21,424 bases of DNA from JAXGYX01 sp964487355 (GCA_964487355.1 CAZAPS010000028.1:1-21424), one strand, 5' to 3'; shown: positions 6,608 to 14,631, numbered from the stretch's first letter. The notes: generated by a model from the letters alone, not told the origin. A program made the numbers and translations.

Positions 6608-7846
6608 ATGGAAAGTCTCAAACTTGAATTTGATGAATTATATTATGCCGACACCTATCAAACGCGGTTTACCGCAATGGTGCTGACGTGTGATCCTGTG
6701 CCTGACACGGAGACGATCACCCGAAGCTCGGAGAAGGACAAAGAACTTCGGCGCCTTTGGGCGGTTGAGTTGGATAATACCTTGTTTTATCCGGAAGGTG
6801 GGGGTCAGCCTGCGGACAAAGGCCGGTTGGACGACGCCAATGTACTGGATGTACAGCGCGTGGCTGGCCGGATCATCCATTATTGTGATCGGTCCTTGGA
6901 AATTGGCGCGCCGGTGGAAGGTGAGATTGACTGGGATCGGCGCTTTGACTTTATGCAGCAGCACAGCGCTGAACACATTTTGTCCGGCTTGGTCAAGCAA
7001 CGATTTGGCTATGACAATGTTGGTTTTCACATCAATGAGACGGAAATGACCTTCGACCTGAATGGCCCGCTGACCGATGAGCAAATCACCGATTTGGAAA
7101 ATTCGGCGAACGAGGCGGTTTGGCGAAATTTGCCAATTGAGATTCAATTGCGTGAGGAAGACGACCAACACCTTCCCGATTATCGAAGCAAGCTTGAGCT
7201 TGAAGGGCGCCTTAGGTTGATTACCGTGCCGGGTTACGACTGTTGCGCATGTTGCGGAACTCACCTTAAATTCACCGGTGAGATCGGTCTGATTCGCATC
7301 ATCAATGCCGAGACGTACAAAGGTGGGGTCCGCCTGATCGCCCTTTGCGGACGCAGAGCGTTGCGTGATTCACAAAATCGTTGGCGACAAAGCAGAGACA
7401 TTGGCGCGCTACTGTCCGCGCCGTCCACAGATCTGCTGGGCGCCGTGCGCCGCCTGGTGGACCTGCTAAAAATCGAACAAGACAAGTCGCTGTCGTTGCA
7501 AAAGAAAATCAACCTGGCGGCCCTTGACGCCATACCGGAATCAACCGGAAATCTGTATGTGATGCTGGATGACGACGATGTGAACAACGCGAAATATCTT
7601 GCTAAGAAAATAGGAGAGCGTGTGTCCGGCGCCGCGCTGGTGTTTTTTCCTCATCCACGGCAGGAAGGATATATGTATATCATCGTTTCAGAAAAAACTG
7701 ATATCACTGAAGTCCATCAACGCCTGAGAGATCAACTGAAGGCAAAAGGCGGCGGCAATCGTGGCATGGCGCAGGGAATCACAACGGCGACATTTGAGGA
7801 GGTTAGACGTCTATGCGACACATTCGCGTATCGGATGAAGATATAA
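6608..7846 (+). CDS. AlaX-type alanyl-tRNA editing protein (long form, with DHHA1-like C-terminal domain)
   Basis: This 412-aa protein is a stand-alone homologue of the AlaRS editing domain, which hydrolyses mischarged Ser- or Gly-tRNA(Ala) in the cytoplasm. Visible marks are LFYPEGGGQPADKG (59-72, the usual glycine-rich entry), the zinc ligands H119-S-A-E-H123 and C215-C-G-T-H219, and EIGLIRIINAETYKGGVRL (225-243). Residues from about 270 hold a coiled segment and a DHHA1-like end with GGGNRGMAQG (381-390). The length fits long AlaX proteins with a C-terminal DHHA1 domain. The frame extends to a TTG at 6596, but GGAGG (6598-6602) sits 5 bp before ATG 6608, so that is the start. Its 3' end overlaps the transporter gene by 34 bp. 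The assignment is secure, the preferred misacylated substrate is not. Confidence 0.92.
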   Translation: MESLKLEFDELYYADTYQTRFTAMVLTCDPVPDTETITRSSEKDKELRRLWAVELDNTLFYPEGGGQPADKGRLDDANVLDVQRVAGRIIHYCDRSLEIGAPVEGEIDWDRRFDFMQQHSAEHILSGLVKQRFGYDNVGFHINETEMTFDLNGPLTDEQITDLENSANEAVWRNLPIEIQLREEDDQHLPDYRSKLELEGRLRLITVPGYDCCACCGTHLKFTGEIGLIRIINAETYKGGVRLIALCGRRALRDSQNRWRQSRDIGALLSAPSTDLLGAVRRLVDLLKIEQDKSLSLQKKINLAALDAIPESTGNLYVMLDDDDVNNAKYLAKKIGERVSGAALVFFPHPRQEGYMYIIVSEKTDITEVHQRLRDQLKAKGGGNRGMAQGITTATFEEVRRLCDTFAYRMKI

Positions 7847-8835
7847 AAGAACAATTGAATGAGCAGCCGAGCGCGGCCGAACGACGTGGAATGTTTTGGC
7901 GAAAACCGGGAGTTTGGATCCCGCTGACTTTGCTGAGCGTCGCTTTATGGGGCACCGCCTTTCCGGGCGTCAAGTTTGGCTACCAACTGTTTCAAATTGA
8001 CAGTTCCTCATCCGATGCGATTTCTTCCCTGTTAGTGTTTGCCGGCCTTCGCTTCATGATCGCCGGCCTCTTGACGCTGATTGTGACAGGGGTGCTTGAA
8101 AAGCGTGTCCCCTGGCCGAAGGGCAAGGCGGGAAATTGGGGTGACATCGCGTTGCTCGGCGTGTTTCAGACTATTTTACAATATAGTTTTTTCTTTATCA
8201 GCATGTCAAACACGACCGGCGCGACCGGTTCGATTTTGAGCTCGACCACCGCTTTCATGGCGGTCGTTTTGGCCAGTTTCTTTTTTGCCAACGACCGAAT
8301 GGACCGAAACAAAACAATTGGTTGTCTGCTCGGGCTCGCGGGGGTCATTGTGCTGAATGTCAATCCATTCTCACCGGTGGAATTAGGCTTTCATCTGAAT
8401 GGAGAAGGGTTGATGCTGTTGTCCGCTCTCGCCGGAGCCATGGCCAATGTGCTCAGTAAAAAAATGACCGAAAGAAATCAGCCCATGCTGTTGAGCGGCT
8501 GGCAATTTCTATTAGGTGGTCTGGTATTATTTTTGTTCGGCTCTCTTACCGGCGGCAGACTGAACGCGGTCAGTCCGGCCGCGTGGGCGCTGTTGCTTTA
8601 TTTAGGCGCGCTGTCGGCGACGGCCTTCTCACTTTGGACCATTATGTTGAAGTATCACCCTGTGTCGCGGCTGAGCATATTTAAAGCGCTTATCCCGGTC
8701 GTGGGGACGATCGGATCGGGCTTGATTCTGCATGAATCGATTCTAGAGCTTCATTACGGCATGGCTTTGCTTCTGGTGGTGCTTGGCATCATTGTTTTGA
8801 ATCGCACGTCGCGTGAAGACATAGTTGTGTTATAA
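7813..8835 (+). CDS. EamA-family (DMT superfamily) transporter
   Basis: This 340-aa integral membrane protein has two EamA repeats (about 36-182 and 197-332) and about ten hydrophobic helices. The first repeat opens with the family signature LWGTAFPGVKFGYQL (45-59), and the second ends in LILHESILELHYGMALLLVVLGI. A charged 30-residue N-terminal tail precedes helix 1. The start lies inside the end of the editing-protein gene, with GAGGAGG (7796-7802) 10 bp upstream, so the two are co-transcribed and probably translationally coupled. Family members export amino acids, nucleosides or other metabolites. The substrate cannot be predicted. The link to alanyl-tRNA editing suggests an amino acid but is only context. 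Confidence 0.88.
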   Translation: MRHIRVSDEDIKEQLNEQPSAAERRGMFWRKPGVWIPLTLLSVALWGTAFPGVKFGYQLFQIDSSSSDAISSLLVFAGLRFMIAGLLTLIVTGVLEKRVPWPKGKAGNWGDIALLGVFQTILQYSFFFISMSNTTGATGSILSSTTAFMAVVLASFFFANDRMDRNKTIGCLLGLAGVIVLNVNPFSPVELGFHLNGEGLMLLSALAGAMANVLSKKMTERNQPMLLSGWQFLLGGLVLFLFGSLTGGRLNAVSPAAWALLLYLGALSATAFSLWTIMLKYHPVSRLSIFKALIPVVGTIGSGLILHESILELHYGMALLLVVLGIIVLNRTSREDIVVL

Positions 8836-8836
8836 T
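8828..8836 (+). promoter_or_regulatory. Extended -10 promoter of ruvC
   Basis: TG-T-TATAAT (8828-8836) is a full extended -10 element. It straddles the stop codon of the transporter gene (TAA 8833-8835) and lies about 60 bp before the ruvC ATG. No -35 hexamer close to TTGACA is seen at the right distance, as often with extended -10 promoters. Confidence 0.6.
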
Positions 8837-8897
8837 ATCCGAACGAATGTTTTAGTTTTGATAGGAAGATTCCTGCTATTAATAGGAGAGGTTCCTG

Positions 8898-9401
8898 ATG
8901 ATAATAATGGGTGTGGATCCGGGGTACGCCATAACCGGGTATGGAGTGATTTCCGACTCGCGTGGGAAACTGGAGGTGGTCGATTATGGAGTGATATCGA
9001 CACACAGTTCCACCCCGTTTGAGCACCGGCTGCTATCTGTCTTTGAGGGATTGGAAGCTTTGATTGAGCGGTTTCATCCCGGCGTCATGGCGGTCGAAGA
9101 GCTTTTTTTCAACAACAACAAAACGACGGCGATCGGCACAGCCCAAGCCCGCGGGATGGCTTTGTTGGCGGGGGCGCGTGCCGGAATTCCGGTCTATGAA
9201 TACACTCCCCTTCAAGTGAAGAAGGCGGTGACCGGCTACGGTCGAGCGGAAAAAAGTCAGATTCAGATCATGGTGCGCATGTTACTATCTTTACGTGCTC
9301 AGCCCAAGCCGGATGATGCCGCGGACGCGCTGGCTGTCGCGATTTGTCAGGCGCACACCGGAAGGATTCAGGGCTTCGAGGCGGTGGGCGGGTATCGTTG
9401 A
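8898..9401 (+). CDS. ruvC: Holliday junction resolvase RuvC (crossover junction endodeoxyribonuclease)
   Basis: This 167-aa protein cleaves four-way DNA junctions symmetrically during recombinational repair, working with RuvAB. The RNase H-like fold begins with MGVDPGYAITGYG (4-16). The four acidic catalytic residues are seen at D7, E67 (in AVEELFFNNN), D140 and D143 (in PDDAADALA). The length is normal. ATG 8898 is chosen because AGGAGAG (8884-8890) lies 7 bp upstream. The internal ATG at 8907 is an alternative. It is the first gene of ruvC-ruvA-ruvB-queH, with its own probable promoter. Confidence 0.97.
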   Translation: MIIMGVDPGYAITGYGVISDSRGKLEVVDYGVISTHSSTPFEHRLLSVFEGLEALIERFHPGVMAVEELFFNNNKTTAIGTAQARGMALLAGARAGIPVYEYTPLQVKKAVTGYGRAEKSQIQIMVRMLLSLRAQPKPDDAADALAVAICQAHTGRIQGFEAVGGYR

Positions 9402-9441
9402 GCTGATCTTTCGCGTGACGGGCTGATCTTCCACGAGACGG
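9402..9441 (+). repeat. Two imperfect 20-bp tandem repeats between ruvC and ruvA
   Basis: Units at 9402-9421 and 9422-9441 both begin GCTGATCTT and end GACGG, and agree at 17 of 20 positions. They begin directly after the ruvC stop. The second unit recurs at 9577-9596 as part of the contig-end duplication. Confidence 0.75.
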
Positions 9442-9475
9442 ATCGATTAAGGAGTGTTTATGTACGCATATATTA
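9421..9475 (+). repeat. Left copy of a 55-bp duplication flanking the assembly gap
   Basis: These 55 bases are identical to 9576-9630 and include the ruvA ribosome binding site and first codons (ATG at 9460). The copy ends exactly where the Ns begin. This is the pattern of two contigs sharing an unmerged overlap, not of a biological repeat. Confidence 0.9.
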
Positions 9476-9575
9476 NNNNNNNNNNNNNNNNNNNNNNNNN
9501 NNNNNNNNNNNNNNNNNNNNNNNNNNNNNNNNNNNNNNNNNNNNNNNNNNNNNNNNNNNNNNNNNNNNNNNNNNN
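9476..9575. other. Assembly gap (100 N), probably artificial
   Basis: The gap is exactly 100 N, a default spacer length, and both flanks carry the same 55 bp. Collapsing the flanks gives a continuous ruvC-ruvA junction with a 58-bp spacer, so there is probably no missing sequence. Confidence 0.95.
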
Positions 9576-9630
9576 GGCTGATCTTCCACGAGACGGATCG
9601 ATTAAGGAGTGTTTATGTACGCATATATTA
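9576..9630 (+). repeat. Right copy of the 55-bp duplication flanking the assembly gap
   Basis: Identical to 9421-9475. This copy continues into the intact ruvA reading frame and starts exactly where the Ns end. Confidence 0.9.
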
Positions 9631-10247
9631 AGGGGACGCTGGTCGCGCGTGAAGAGACGACGGTGATTGTAGAGACGTCGGGAATTGGCTATTCAATCAA
9701 TATGTCGCCCGGTCTGTCCGCTTCTTTCGCCGCGCCGGGTGAACAGGTCATGATTCACACCTATTTACACGTGCGTGAGGATGTATTTGAGCTTTATGGA
9801 TTTCCCCAGCGAGAGCAGTTGAATCTATTTAAGTTATTGATCACAGTGAGTAGAATCGGTCCAAAGCTGGCCACGACCATTGTCGACACCTTGCCGGCCG
9901 ATCAGTTCGCCCTTGCGGTGATGAACGCCGATATCAAGACGCTGACCACAGTCAAAGGCCTGGGCAAAAAAGGAGCGGAGCGGTTGATTTTAGAGATTCG
10001 CGACAAAGTCAAGGCGAATTTGCAGGTTGGGCGGGATGGACAGACCGACGTGTCCGCGACAACCGAGCCAAACGAGACCGACGGCACGTCCGCGGATGGC
10101 GGCATGCGTGAGGATGTGGTGAACGCTTTGCTCGTTTTGGGTTTTTCCGCCGCTGAGGCGACCGATATCACAGCGCGCACTTTTGACCCGGAAAGCACTT
10201 TGGAGGCGAATATCAGCTCCGCGTTGCGCAGCGCGGCCAAAGTTTGA
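9615..10247 (+). CDS. ruvA: Holliday junction branch migration protein RuvA
   Basis: This 210-aa protein binds four-way junctions as a tetramer and loads the RuvB motor. Residues 1-62 form the OB-fold domain, starting MYAYIKGTLV and including the acidic-pin region HVREDVFELYGF (52-63). Two helix-hairpin-helix motifs follow: LITVSRIGPKLATTIV (75-90) and LTTVKGLGKKGAERLILEI (110-128). A flexible acidic linker (about 140-163) leads to the RuvB-binding domain III (164-207, with ALLVLGFSAAEAT). AAGGAG (9604-9609) lies 5 bp before ATG 9615. The GTG at 9609 is inside that site and is not the start. A copy of the first codons also lies left of the gap (from 9460), an assembly artefact. It is followed by ruvB after 32 bp. 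Confidence 0.96.
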   Translation: MYAYIKGTLVAREETTVIVETSGIGYSINMSPGLSASFAAPGEQVMIHTYLHVREDVFELYGFPQREQLNLFKLLITVSRIGPKLATTIVDTLPADQFALAVMNADIKTLTTVKGLGKKGAERLILEIRDKVKANLQVGRDGQTDVSATTEPNETDGTSADGGMREDVVNALLVLGFSAAEATDITARTFDPESTLEANISSALRSAAKV

Positions 10248-10279
10248 AGGACGCGCGGACCGGAGGGTAGACGGACAAC

Positions 10280-11470
10280 ATGTATGATTCGTATTTCAAT
10301 GATGAAATGGAACGCTATGACGCGGATGTGGATTATGTCCAAGACCGTTTGACGACCGAGGAGTTGCTCGAGAATGACCGTGGCGAAGCGTCTTTGCGTC
10401 CCACCCGGCTGACCGAGTACGCGGGGCAGACCCGAGTGAAAGAGAACTTGCGGGTGTTCATACAGGCCGCCCTGGAACGTGAGGAGGCGCTGGATCATGT
10501 CCTGCTTTATGGTCCCCCCGGGCTGGGCAAGACGACGCTGTCGACGATCGTCGCCAACGAGCTGGGTGTGGGGATTAAGATCACCTCAGGACCGGCGATC
10601 GAAAAACAAGGTGACCTGGCGGCTATTCTAACCAACTTGCAGCCACGTGATGTGCTGTTCATCGACGAGATACACCGACTCAATCACAGCGTCGAGGAGG
10701 TTTTATATCCCGCGATGGAGGATTTCGCGATCGATATCATCATCGGCAAAGGCCCGGGCGCGCGTTCGGTGCGAATCGATTTGGCGCCATTCACTTTGGT
10801 CGGCGCAACGACGCGGGCGGGTTTGTTGACAGCTCCGCTAAGAGATCGATTCGGTGTGATTTCCAGGTTGCAACTTTATGAGCCAACGGAGATCAAACAG
10901 ATTCTGACACGTGACGCGGCGATCCTTGACATCGGCATCGATGAGTCCGGACTGGACACCATCGCGTCGAGATCGAGAGGCACACCGCGTATCGCCATCC
11001 GTCTGTTAAAGCGCTTGCGGGATTTCGCGCAAATCGAAGGAGACGGCGTGATCACGGCGCAGGTGGCGAACCATGGTTTGGCCGCTTTGCAAATCGACGA
11101 ACTGGGGCTGGATGGCGTGGATCTACGTATCATGGAGAGCGTGGCCACCATGTTTGAGGGTGGACCGGTTGGTCTGGATACACTGGCGGCGGTCACCGGC
11201 GAGGATGCCGCCACACTGGAAGACATGTACGAGCCGTATTTGATGCGCGTTGGACTGCTGATGAAGACACCGCGTGGCCGCATGTTGACCAAGCTCGCCT
11301 GGGAGCACCTGGCGATGACACCGCCGGTGAACTATGAGCTCAAGCTGATTGGCGCGAGGGGGCGGTCGGTGACGATACCTTCGAATGGCGCTGAGAACGG
11401 CGAACGGGCTGTGAGCGACGAGCAACTGTCTATTACCGACGTCGATTGGCGACAGGAGAATGAGATTTGA
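10280..11470 (+). CDS. ruvB: Holliday junction branch migration ATPase RuvB
   Basis: This 396-aa AAA+ ATPase drives branch migration on RuvA-bound junctions. It has Walker A GPPGLGKT (78-85), Walker B FIDEIHRL (127-134), sensor 1 GATTRAG (175-181), and the LRDRFG segment (187-192) near the arginine finger. A C-terminal winged helix ends at TPRGRMLTKLAWEHL (330-344). It is longer than the usual 330-350 aa. There is an acidic N-terminal lead (about 35 residues before LRPTRLTEYAGQ) and a polar tail of about 50 residues after the winged helix. GGAGGG (10262-10267) lies 12 bp before the ATG, somewhat far. M10 is an alternative start. The stop overlaps the queH start by 4 bp (TTGA). Confidence 0.96.
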   Translation: MYDSYFNDEMERYDADVDYVQDRLTTEELLENDRGEASLRPTRLTEYAGQTRVKENLRVFIQAALEREEALDHVLLYGPPGLGKTTLSTIVANELGVGIKITSGPAIEKQGDLAAILTNLQPRDVLFIDEIHRLNHSVEEVLYPAMEDFAIDIIIGKGPGARSVRIDLAPFTLVGATTRAGLLTAPLRDRFGVISRLQLYEPTEIKQILTRDAAILDIGIDESGLDTIASRSRGTPRIAIRLLKRLRDFAQIEGDGVITAQVANHGLAALQIDELGLDGVDLRIMESVATMFEGGPVGLDTLAAVTGEDAATLEDMYEPYLMRVGLLMKTPRGRMLTKLAWEHLAMTPPVNYELKLIGARGRSVTIPSNGAENGERAVSDEQLSITDVDWRQENEI

Positions 11471-12084
11471 GCGGAGCCGAACAATTAAAAGACAAGCGAA
11501 ATTTATTATTGCATATTTGCTGCGCGCCCTGCGTGGAATATCCGCTGATGTTTTTGCGAGAAGAGGTTGGCGTGGAACCGACCGGTTATTTTTACAATCC
11601 CAATATTCATCCATTAAAAGAGCATCAAAGAAGGTTGGACACCTTGCGAGATTTCGCGGCGAGTGAGGATTTGCGATTAATCGTCCGCTCTGACGTTGAG
11701 GAGGAACGGTGGCGAAACTTTTCGACAAAGAGCAAAGCCGATCATTGCGGCCGATGCTATGCCATGCGATTTGATGAGACCGCCCGCCTCACCGCCGAAC
11801 TGGGGTTTACAAGTTTTAGCAGTACACTGTTCGTCAGTCCGTACCAGGACTATGATCGCATGGCGGAAATCGCGCGGGCGGCCGCGCGGCGACATAATGT
11901 CCTGTTTCGTGAATTTGATTTTCGTCCGGGCTTTCGCCGTGGGCAGGAAATGGCCGTAAGAGACGGACTGTATCGTCAAAAACATTGCGGTTGCATCTAT
12001 TCGCTGGGTGAATCCAATATGAAAGCTAAGATTCTTCGCGAGCTGAATCTCTCGGCAACAGATATTCCGGATCGCGGGCCGTGA
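11467..12084 (+). CDS. queH: Epoxyqueuosine reductase QueH
   Basis: This 205-aa protein reduces epoxyqueuosine to queuosine in tRNA, the last step of Q34 synthesis, in bacteria lacking QueG. The QueH (former DUF208) cysteine set is complete: HIC18-C19-APC22, C94-GRC97-Y, and KHC174-GC176-IYS. These bind the [4Fe-4S] cluster and additional iron. The start is TTG, which overlaps the ruvB stop in TTGA. AGGAGA (11454-11459) lies 7 bp upstream, supporting this uncommon codon and translational coupling. Its last 59 bp overlap the oppositely transcribed rqcH. The tRNA-His(GUG) near the right end of the window is one of the known Q-containing tRNAs and is a plausible substrate. Confidence 0.94.
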   Translation: MSGAEQLKDKRNLLLHICCAPCVEYPLMFLREEVGVEPTGYFYNPNIHPLKEHQRRLDTLRDFAASEDLRLIVRSDVEEERWRNFSTKSKADHCGRCYAMRFDETARLTAELGFTSFSSTLFVSPYQDYDRMAEIARAAARRHNVLFREFDFRPGFRRGQEMAVRDGLYRQKHCGCIYSLGESNMKAKILRELNLSATDIPDRGP

Positions 12085-13894
12085 CCATTATGGTCTGATG
12101 TCGGTTGTAAATGACCATGCCCGGTCGGGATCCGGTCGGCTTTTTCACATGTGAAACCGGACAATAGTCGACAGCCGTCTGTCCGCCGGCGCCACCCACG
12201 GATTGATTGCCGGAGCGACTGAACCAGGCGGCGATCCGGGCGGCTTCCAGCAAGGTTTGATCCGGAACTTCAGCGCCTTCCGTACGGATGATCACATGAG
12301 TGCCGGGCGCTTTGCTGACATGCAGCCACAGATCGTCTTTACGGGCCAGGCGTAAGGTCAGTCGATCGTTTTGCAAATTGTTGCGACCTGCCAAGATAGT
12401 GAATCCATCACTGGAAATATATCGGTGTGGGTCCAATTCAGCGCCTTCACCGCCTTTCGCGGTCTTGGCGCGTTTGCGCGCCGCCTTTCTGCCACCAAAC
12501 GTGTTGTCTTTCACTTTTTGTTTTTGGGCGGACTTGAGAAGTCCACTTTCTCTCATTTCAGATCGGACGGATTTCAACTCCTCGATGGTGTCAGCCTGCT
12601 CCACAAAATTGAGCAGTGTATTTAAATATTCGATTTCATCCCGGCTCCGCGTCAAAAACTGCTGAGCCATCTCGTATTTGGTTTTATTCTTGTTGTATCT
12701 TTTGTAGTGGTTTTGTGCGTTCCACGATGGAGAGCGGTCGGGATTCAATGAAATCGTGATCGGTTCGACAGGTTGTTTATAGTAATTTTTCACCTCCACC
12801 TGTTCGTGGCCTTTTTCTATTTGCCAAAGGTTTGCCAGAATCAAGTCCCCTTTAATTTTCAAGTCTTCATAATTTGAAGCGCCGCGAATGTCTTTGTGGT
12901 AAATGGATTGTTTTTTTTCGGCGTGCGCGATCGATTTCCCCAACACTCGTGTGAGCTGTTGGCGACTTTGCCTGACGCGGTTTACTTCTTCCCGCGAAGA
13001 GTAAAATTGCTCCATGGCGTCGGAGATGCTGGCGCAAGAACGTCTGGTTCCGCGGTGAAACAGCGCGAAGGCGTGAAAATCACGAGCGACGTGATCATCC
13101 TCGTTGAAATAGTAGAGTGAAGGGGAAGAGATTTCCGCCGTGACGCAGGCCAGCAAATCGACCAGGGCCGCTGTCACTTTATTTTTTTGGTCATCACTCA
13201 GCGCGTTCCATTTGGCTCGCTCGTCAACATTGGCGGCGGCGCAGATTTCGGCGCAGAGAAAAGGAGAAAAACCTGCGACTTGTCCAAGTAACAGCTCGGC
13301 GGTCCCTTTGTTTTCAGCTCCTACATGATCCAGATGAGTCACCCATGTTTGATTGTTGATTCGCTGCAGGATATCCATCGGCAACAACTTCTGTTGCGCG
13401 GGAGGGTCGACATAGGTTCGCGCGGGCATCACTTCGCGCACTCGGCTCATGCCGGTGTCCACATGAGAGATCGAATCTATAATGATTCGGTTTTCATTTA
13501 TCAGGATCAAATTGCTGTGTCGCCCCATCATTTCACAAATCAGGCGTTTTTCTGTTTGATCGCCAAGCTCGTTTTTGGTCATGAAACGTAATATGACAAG
13601 TCGTTCCAGGTCAACGGTTTCCACCGAGATCAATCTCGCCCCTCCTAAGTGCTTGCGCAGCAACATGCAAAACATTGGCGCCTGGAGCGGATTGCTGAAT
13701 GAACGGCTAGTCAGATGAAGGCGTGGTTCGGAAGGATTCGCCGAGAGCAATAGCTGATGATTGATTCCTTGGGCGCGGATTAACAGCACCACGTCGTTGC
13801 GCTGTGGCTGATTGATTTTATCCACACGTCCGCCGGCGAGCTGTTGGTTTAGTTCTTTGGCGAGCAAGCGAATAGTCACACCATCAAGAGGCAT
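12026..13894 (-). CDS. rqcH: Rqc2/NFACT-family ribosome quality control protein RqcH
   Basis: This 622-aa protein binds stalled 50S subunits with peptidyl-tRNA and, in Bacillus subtilis, adds C-terminal alanine tails that mark the peptide for degradation. The NFACT-N domain starts at MPLDGVTIRLLAKEL. At the position of the D97-R98 pair of B. subtilis RqcH this protein reads E97-R98. A coiled middle (about 290-445) and a basic stretch (457-480) lead to the NFACT-R (DUF814) domain, with DDLWLHVSKAPGTHVI (520-535) and SHVKKPTGSRPGMVIYN (581-597). The frame extends to a GTG at 13933, but ATG 13894 begins the conserved domain and has AAGGGTGG upstream. Its 3' end overlaps queH by 59 bp, and its 5' end is divergent from the small membrane protein gene. 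Confidence 0.93.
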   Translation of the reverse strand: MPLDGVTIRLLAKELNQQLAGGRVDKINQPQRNDVVLLIRAQGINHQLLLSANPSEPRLHLTSRSFSNPLQAPMFCMLLRKHLGGARLISVETVDLERLVILRFMTKNELGDQTEKRLICEMMGRHSNLILINENRIIIDSISHVDTGMSRVREVMPARTYVDPPAQQKLLPMDILQRINNQTWVTHLDHVGAENKGTAELLLGQVAGFSPFLCAEICAAANVDERAKWNALSDDQKNKVTAALVDLLACVTAEISSPSLYYFNEDDHVARDFHAFALFHRGTRRSCASISDAMEQFYSSREEVNRVRQSRQQLTRVLGKSIAHAEKKQSIYHKDIRGASNYEDLKIKGDLILANLWQIEKGHEQVEVKNYYKQPVEPITISLNPDRSPSWNAQNHYKRYNKNKTKYEMAQQFLTRSRDEIEYLNTLLNFVEQADTIEELKSVRSEMRESGLLKSAQKQKVKDNTFGGRKAARKRAKTAKGGEGAELDPHRYISSDGFTILAGRNNLQNDRLTLRLARKDDLWLHVSKAPGTHVIIRTEGAEVPDQTLLEAARIAAWFSRSGNQSVGGAGGQTAVDYCPVSHVKKPTGSRPGMVIYNRHQTIMVTARDPEYLLPRDSAREES

Positions 13895-14113
13895 ATTGGC
13901 ACCACCCTTTTTCCGGTATCCGGAATGATTCACGATTTTATGATTTTAGTCCATTATGGATCAGGAATGAAACCGGTGCGCGGGAAAGTGTTTACGTTCC
14001 GCGAACCGCAAAACAATCAATCACAAATAGTGAGAAATAAATCTTAAACTTAAATTATGATATCATTAATCCATCTTTGAAAACTCGAATCTGTGACACT
14101 TGGGGAGGTTTAA

Positions 14114-14509
14114 ATGGCTGCGAAACGCGCTGAACGACATACGAGAAAATCCAGTGCCCGACCGGCGCGTGGGACGAAGCGTGCCGATCGCTCCAAACAA
14201 ATCTCCATTGAGGACGAATTGAACCGAACACGTGGTGTTTCGGGTACCGGCAAGCTGATCTTTACCTGGTTGTGGACAACCTTTTGGGGACACGCCGTGT
14301 TGACGGTGTCACTGGCGTTGACCTGGATCGGCATCTTGCTTTTAATCACGGGAAATAATTTTGATAGATTTTTCTTGTTTTTGGGCATCAGTCTGATCAT
14401 CGTCGCTTTGGTTAGTTGGGTGATTTATGTGGTTCGCCACTCGGACAACCGGACCCAAACCGTCCTCTCAGACACGGATAATCAAAATATAGACGACAAA
14501 GATGTGTAA
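14114..14509 (+). CDS. Small basic two-helix membrane protein of unknown function
   Basis: I do not recognise this 131-aa protein. Residues 1-35 are strongly basic and polar (KRAERHTRKSSARPARGTKR). A hydrophobic stretch follows at about 58-78 (HAVLTVSLALTWIGILLLITG), then another at about 85-107 (FFLFLGISLIIVALVSWVIYVV), joined by a short NNFDRF turn. The tail is acidic (DTDNQNIDDKDV). This predicts an inner-membrane hairpin with both ends on the cytoplasmic side by the positive-inside rule. GGGGAGG (14102-14108) lies 5 bp before the ATG, so it is very likely translated. It is divergent from rqcH across 219 bp of AT-rich spacer, and no sharp promoter could be picked there. Confidence 0.75.
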   Translation: MAAKRAERHTRKSSARPARGTKRADRSKQISIEDELNRTRGVSGTGKLIFTWLWTTFWGHAVLTVSLALTWIGILLLITGNNFDRFFLFLGISLIIVALVSWVIYVVRHSDNRTQTVLSDTDNQNIDDKDV

Positions 14510-14631
14510 TAAAACATTCGACAGAGCGATAATTTTGTAAGTTTTCACAAAGTTATTATTTCTGTTTCAAATCATACGAAGTGTTGTTGACCGATACCCT
14601 ATACTTGGTCACAGCATGTAAGAGGTGCGTT

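Noticed and set aside
9454..9666. A frame running through the N gap
   Set aside because: It depends on the Ns and on the duplicated contig end, so it is an assembly artefact.
14033..14061. TATGAT at 14056-14061 as a promoter of the small membrane protein gene
   Set aside because: No -35 resembling TTGACA is found at 16-18 bp, and the region is AT-rich, so the hexamer may be chance.
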